Origin: Phoronis australis | Lineage: Eukaryota > Phoronida > Phoronidae | Direction of reading: 5' to 3' | Length of the DNA: 64,000 nucleotides | Assembly (NCBI GenBank): GCA_002633005.1 | Contig: NMRA01000069.1 | Coordinates: 570,233-634,232, forward strand | Part shown: positions 59,327 through 64,000 of the stretch, piece by piece | How positions within the stretch are numbered: position 1 is the first letter of the stretch | How the letters are laid out: the number at the start of each line of letters is the position of its first letter | Notes under the pieces: generated by a model | Seen by the model: the letters and a program-made list of their open reading frames with translations, nothing else | What the model was told of the DNA's origin: nothing | Databases searched by the model: none | Program-made: the position numbers and the translations under genes

Positions 59327-59615
59327 TGTCCAGAAATACTCCGGAATTCACCTTTGTCCGAATATTGTACAATCTGGTGGCTTGTCTGAGGAATTTAACC
59401 AGTTGTTATTGATGTCATATTGTAGAAACTGAGATAAATGCAATATAGCAATACTTGCTGTGATTTTGTCAGTAAAATGTAGGGTTTTTATTCAGTGTTC
59501 TGTTTGAAACCTTGTTGTCCAATTTATTCAAAGATGCTGGTATTTCAGCTTTCATCTTTCAAATTCATATTGCACTCAATCTCACTTAACTAAAAAGCTT
59601 AAGGAAAGGTAGTGA

Positions 59616-60020
59616 CTTAGGCAGACTGGCGAGTTTCAGGTAGTATATTTGATGACAAATTAAGGGAGGGGTCGTGTATTTTGAAAAGTTAACTTTGGGA
59701 ATGTCATACTTGAACCAATTCACTGGCATTTAGATCAAAGAACACATTTACATATCTCGTGTTTTCCATGCTACTTTGTATAAATTAACTGGGCGATGAG
59801 TGTTAAACCAGAATCTAGCCGCATTAAATATCACTTTTTACTTTAAAGTGGTCCAACATCATATTATACAGACTGAGGAGTTATGTGTGCAGTATGGAAT
59901 GAGGAGGTACATGTAAGCGAGATCACCTGTATTTTGAACAGCTAACATAGGAGTGTCATATTTGAGCCAGTCCATTAGCACTTAGATCAGTTGCCACATT
60001 TAGATATCTCTGTTGTTATT
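59616..60020. repeat. Degenerate tandem duplication of about 250 bp
   Basis: TGTATTTTGAAAAGTTAAC, GGGAATGTCATACTTGAACC and ATTTAGATCAAAG in the first unit correspond to TGTATTTTGAACAGCTAAC, GGAGTGTCATATTTGAGCC and CTTAGATCAGTTG in the second, in order. Confidence 0.6.
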
Positions 60021-61739
60021 TTGCCTAAGAAAGTTGGTAGTCTTGCTATTAAAGCACCTCTAAGACTTAGCACTTAGAACCCAATGTGCATGAAGTTTAT
60101 TTTGAGCTCTTATTACCAAAGTTTATATGCTGTATATTGTTTGTCAGCTGAGATTTCGTGGAAAAACCTGAGCTACAATACAATACTTGTCGTGTACTTA
60201 TGGACTTTATACTGAAAGCAGCCTTTATCATCCTCACTTTTTTCACGTGACCTCTGCAGTGGATGAAAATCTACCATGCTTCCAACAGGAGCCATTTATA
60301 TGGTCAAGTAACAGCTGATCACCTGGAACAGGATACTTTTGCCCTCTGGAGGACTGGGAAGCAATTTGAATTCACTTCTTTAGACTTCTCACAACTAGTT
60401 ACACACTCTTATTCAAATACGTTTTTATGTGCCTCCCACTGCGCAGGCGAAGTATCTTCTCACTGGTAGCTGGTTCCATGTAGTCAGCCTCCATTGCTAC
60501 TTGAAAGTCTCCCATTTTTCATTAGTGTCAATCACAACAAAATGCATACAGATAGCAAAATGATAACTTTAGGCAGCCATAGCATTTCAAAAATGACGTT
60601 ATTGGGACACTGGCGCCTATATAACGTCAACATTAATCTGGCCAGAGGTTTTTCGTTCGCTTGTAATTGCCAATGAAAATTTCACATTGACACTGTACTA
60701 TGCTTTCAACGCCCTGCATCAAACTAGTTGAAGATTCCTCAAAAATAACGTTTGTTCAGACACACTCCACAGCTAACTCACAGTAAGCGTCTTTGTTAAC
60801 AGGACAATCACAGATAAAACCAAAAATAAATTATATTGTTTATACATCACAGTAAGATTTGGAAAGTCGCAAGTGGGGGGCAGGGGTAAGCACGATTTTT
60901 GAAGGAAATTGTTATGAAAATGATTTGTCGACGGTGTTTTGTTTTGTTTTGTTTTGTTTTTAGCCGTGCGAATACGATTACTGAGCTTTGTAAAACCAGT
61001 GAGATTTGAATTTCGACTCTCGCAAAAGGTTTTCTGCCAAAATTACTGCTGTTTGTGTAGGAAGTATCCTAATTCCATGACAACGAGTACTTTTCAGAAA
61101 TAAAGTAGAGTACCCTCTGTGCCTAGAAAATACGAAATTTGATAAATGCTTGATTGATTCGCAGTTTGCGGGCCAACTATTAGCAAATGTTCACTTTTTG
61201 TTGACGTTTGTAGGCATTACTCATTGTGGTGAAATGGCCTAACCACCAGTCACTTTCGACGAAAAATGACATGAAATCCGTTCGCGCCTGAATTTTTTTT
61301 GTCTTATTGTGTAGATCTAAGATAGCTCAACACATTGGTTGGCACTAAAATGTTCTGAAACCTGTGCCAGCTGAGATATCGGGATACGAATTTAGACAAT
61401 TTTGACAGTTTCAAAAATCATTAAAAGTACTCATTTTATGTGGCTCTAAAAACAGACAAAAAAGTATCGAAATCTTTTAAATTTTCATGAATAAAGTAGT
61501 CGAAGGTCACACCTGATCAATAACACAGGTTCAATATTTCAACGTTACTTCAACTGCTTAACGTAAATGTCGGAATTTTACCAAAAACAAGTAGTATCCA
61601 TGGAAACCAAAAGGGGGCGTTTTGAAAAAAGGTGGTCTGGCGTCAGTGGAGCCAGTGTCATCACAGAGACAAAATATAAAGAGAATCTGTGGCATAGCGT
61701 TTATCACCCTCTGCCTGGTCCATTCGCGAACATGCTCTT
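60021..61739. other. Unassigned sequence
   Basis: No gene recognised. A (GTTTT)n run at about 60935-60961 is the only clear simple repeat. The open frames of 60-70 codons near 60263-60676 show no domain. Confidence 0.5.
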
Positions 61740-63600
61740 AAGTCTTCAAGTTCGAAGATCAACACAAGTCCTAAACCCCATTAGTTCGAAAGCTAAAAGT
61801 TCAAACTTTCATGACACGAGATTCCGAACGGCGATTTCGAGCAAAATATTCGGTAATTTGGAAGCACATGCCTGTTTGACACTAGTTCTTCGAAGAGCCT
61901 GTGCCTCTGGAAAGGAGGCAAACAAAGTGGTTACCGTCATTAAAGTTTTGCTGTTCCGCTGCTGCTGAGGTTTCTGGTATCATAAATCTTGAAACCAGTT
62001 TTGATCTAACTAGCTTTCTTTTCTGTCGGAGTTGTGAACACTTGGCCAAATAGAGTCTTTTTAAAAACGTTTCATTTCCGTATCATTGGGTGTCAGGACT
62101 TGAGAACCTTCAGAGTGCCGGGCTGCATCCAAAATATATAGTGGCATTAAACGGAAACAACGTTAGTTCACCTACATAATTTTCGTCTAAATCCTTAGTC
62201 ATCCGTTTTGGTTATCCGAGGTTCACAGGGTATCGTTGAGGTACGGTTATACCGCGTAAATAGACAAAAACCTGTATTAATGAACTTTTCAAACAATCGA
62301 CAAATCAACAGTTTTCAATTGAAAAATCCTTGTCTCTACGCCGATAGAAATCGGTCACGGGAACCATTGTTCATCTCCATGTGGTTGTGGCATCTTCAGA
62401 GGAATTCAAATAACACCATTCAGCACGTATTTTGTGACCTTGAACGTCCTTTGGATTAATTCGTGCCCATTTTCCTGGTTTGTTAGGGCAATTGTTGGGT
62501 GGGATTAGAAAGTGCGTTAGCGTCAACGCGAAAGCACAAGTAAGAAAAATAACAAGTCCAAGCGAATTGTAAATACAATTGACCAATTGACAAATGGGCA
62601 GATCTATTCATTAGAGTAAATGTGCGTCATCACGGTCCAAGCATTAATGCATGAGTAGAACCAAGGGTACAACTAAAATGCAGGCCATACTTGAAGTCTA
62701 TTACAACGAAATGGACAAAAAAACAGTGGTAACAGGTGAAGACCAAAATGTTATCAATAAAGACAGTTACCCCTATCGTGCTTCATGCATCGGGTAAGAC
62801 AGCACCTCATGGCATGTGGCCTGACGCAAGAGGCAACTTCCGGGCTTCCGTTACCTTTCTGAGTCTGGTGTCTTTTTGTGTTAGTGGCTAAGCGACATGT
62901 TTGGTTTGTTGCCAGTGGTGGATCCTGCTCGTTCAGACCTTGTATGACCCTAAAAGAAGTGTTTTAAAAGTACATTTCTCAGAAATAGCTCTTCAGATTT
63001 ATGTGAAACATTCAAATACTATTATTTAAACGTCGTTCACAAAACGAAAATGAATTGATCATATTTTAGATTATTAACAATGTGTCTGATACCACTTCTG
63101 AAATATTTTTATCAAATGAAATTCGATATTGTTATTGACACCGTTTTTTACTAAAAGTGTGCTTTTCTCTTTTGCTAAATTTTGCAGTTTTTGAGAGATT
63201 GTGCCCTCGATCCAGGTATGAAACAGTGTACATGAATAAAGACGGTGCCTGAATGAGCAGCGAATAGAATTTTCACTTCATTTTTGCGAATCAAACAAGT
63301 TGCAAATAGGAGTACACTCGTCCAGGACGTCTACAGATAACTGCACCACACCGCTTGACTCTGATATCTTTCGTCATAGTGGTCCTGCAACAAATTTGAT
63401 ATATTGTCACTGCTGGCAACTTCCGTTATCACACATGGATGGTATATTAGTCAGCCAAAGTCCGGTTGTTGGACACTGGGACAAGTCGCTAAAAATGAAC
63501 TCTTTGAAAGTGATAAAGCAACACTACCTGAATTGAAATCTACGAGTGAGAAGGTGTTTGGGCCGAATGTAGGAAATCACGGTATTCCTCGGTTTCAAGG
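61740..63600. repeat. Long repeat, copy 2 of 3
   Basis: Collinear with 55131-56770 and followed directly by copy 3, so the unit is about 1.86 kb when tandem. The 133-codon frame at 61567-61968 runs into its start but is not preserved in the other copies. Confidence 0.7.
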
Positions 63601-64000
63601 TTAGCTAGACCAAGAATCCATAAATCTCAATACCCAATGAAGTCCGAAAGCTATCATTTTCAAAAGTAAACGTTCGATCTTTCAGGACACGAGGTTCTGA
63701 AAAGTGATTTCGTGAAAAAAATTTGGAGTTAGTTTCTATACACATGCCGTTTGAAACTACTGATTCGAAGAGCCAGTGCTTCTCAATGGGATCCAAACAA
63801 ATTTTGTCAATGCTTACTGAGCCGCTACATTTAGTTACATTATCAAATTTTGGAATACAGTCAGTAAAATTTTGCTGCTCTGTTGTCAGACCTCGTCAGT
63901 AGTTTCAACTAGACCTTCTCTTTGTTGGATTTGTGAACCTTCGGACTCAAGGTCCTTTTGAAAACGTTTCAATTGTCGCATAATTTGCCTTCTAACTTGT
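63600..64000. repeat. Long repeat, copy 3 of 3 (cut by window end)
   Basis: GACACGAG, ACATGCCGTTTGAAACTACT, TTCGAAGAGCC and TTGTGAACCTT blocks repeat the beginning of copy 2 in the same orientation, suggesting a tandem array that continues past the window. Confidence 0.65.

Noticed and set aside
61567-61968. 133-codon plus-strand frame
   Set aside because: It runs into the start of the long repeat and is not kept in the other copies; no domain is seen.

Overview
The window is eukaryotic nuclear DNA from an animal. Coding sequence is split into short exons with GT-AG introns, exon phases match across introns, and the spacers are AT-rich and full of small transposon relics. The best-supported gene is an invertebrate ortholog of the histone H3K36 methyltransferase ASH1L. 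Together with a lineage-specific family of secreted PAN/fibrinogen-like proteins and L1-like LINE remnants, it suggests a marine invertebrate, perhaps a lophotrochozoan such as a mollusc. The phylum cannot be fixed from this window alone.

Layout. 1-9.7 kb: no confident gene. It holds hAT-like MITE copies (1-348 and 7832-8322), two minisatellites, a hairpin, and one candidate coding exon (3962-4090) that could be an upstream ASH1L exon. 9.755-28.447 kb (+): nineteen ASH1L exons that splice in frame into 2432 codons. They encode an AT-hook-rich disordered half, then an FxLP motif, AWS, SET, post-SET, an atypical bromodomain, a PHD finger and a BAH domain. The start codon is not identified. A roughly 1.9 kb 3' UTR ends near an ATTAAA at 30305. 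30.3-33.7 kb: a tRNA-derived SINE relic, a small TIR element and unassigned sequence. 33.74-34.04 kb: a striking foldback element.

34.6-46.3 kb (+): two paralogous genes for predicted secreted proteins. Each has a PAN/Apple-like exon, an exon for the N-terminal part of a fibrinogen-like domain, and a final exon with a conserved domain I cannot name. The second gene is complete (336 aa, with signal peptide) and carries an L1-like LINE in intron 1. 49.4-53.4 kb: a segmental duplicate of the 5' part of that second gene, with upstream DNA, signal-peptide/PAN exon and LINE, but without the two downstream exons, so it is probably a pseudogene fragment. 53.4-64 kb: no confident gene. It contains several repeat families, including a long unit present three times (about 55.1, 61.7 and 63.6 kb).

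The ASH1L gene is nuclear and chromatin-directed; the PAN/fibrinogen-like genes are extracellular. Nothing suggests that the two are functionally linked. The least-described material here is the secreted protein family and the palindromic or foldback elements.
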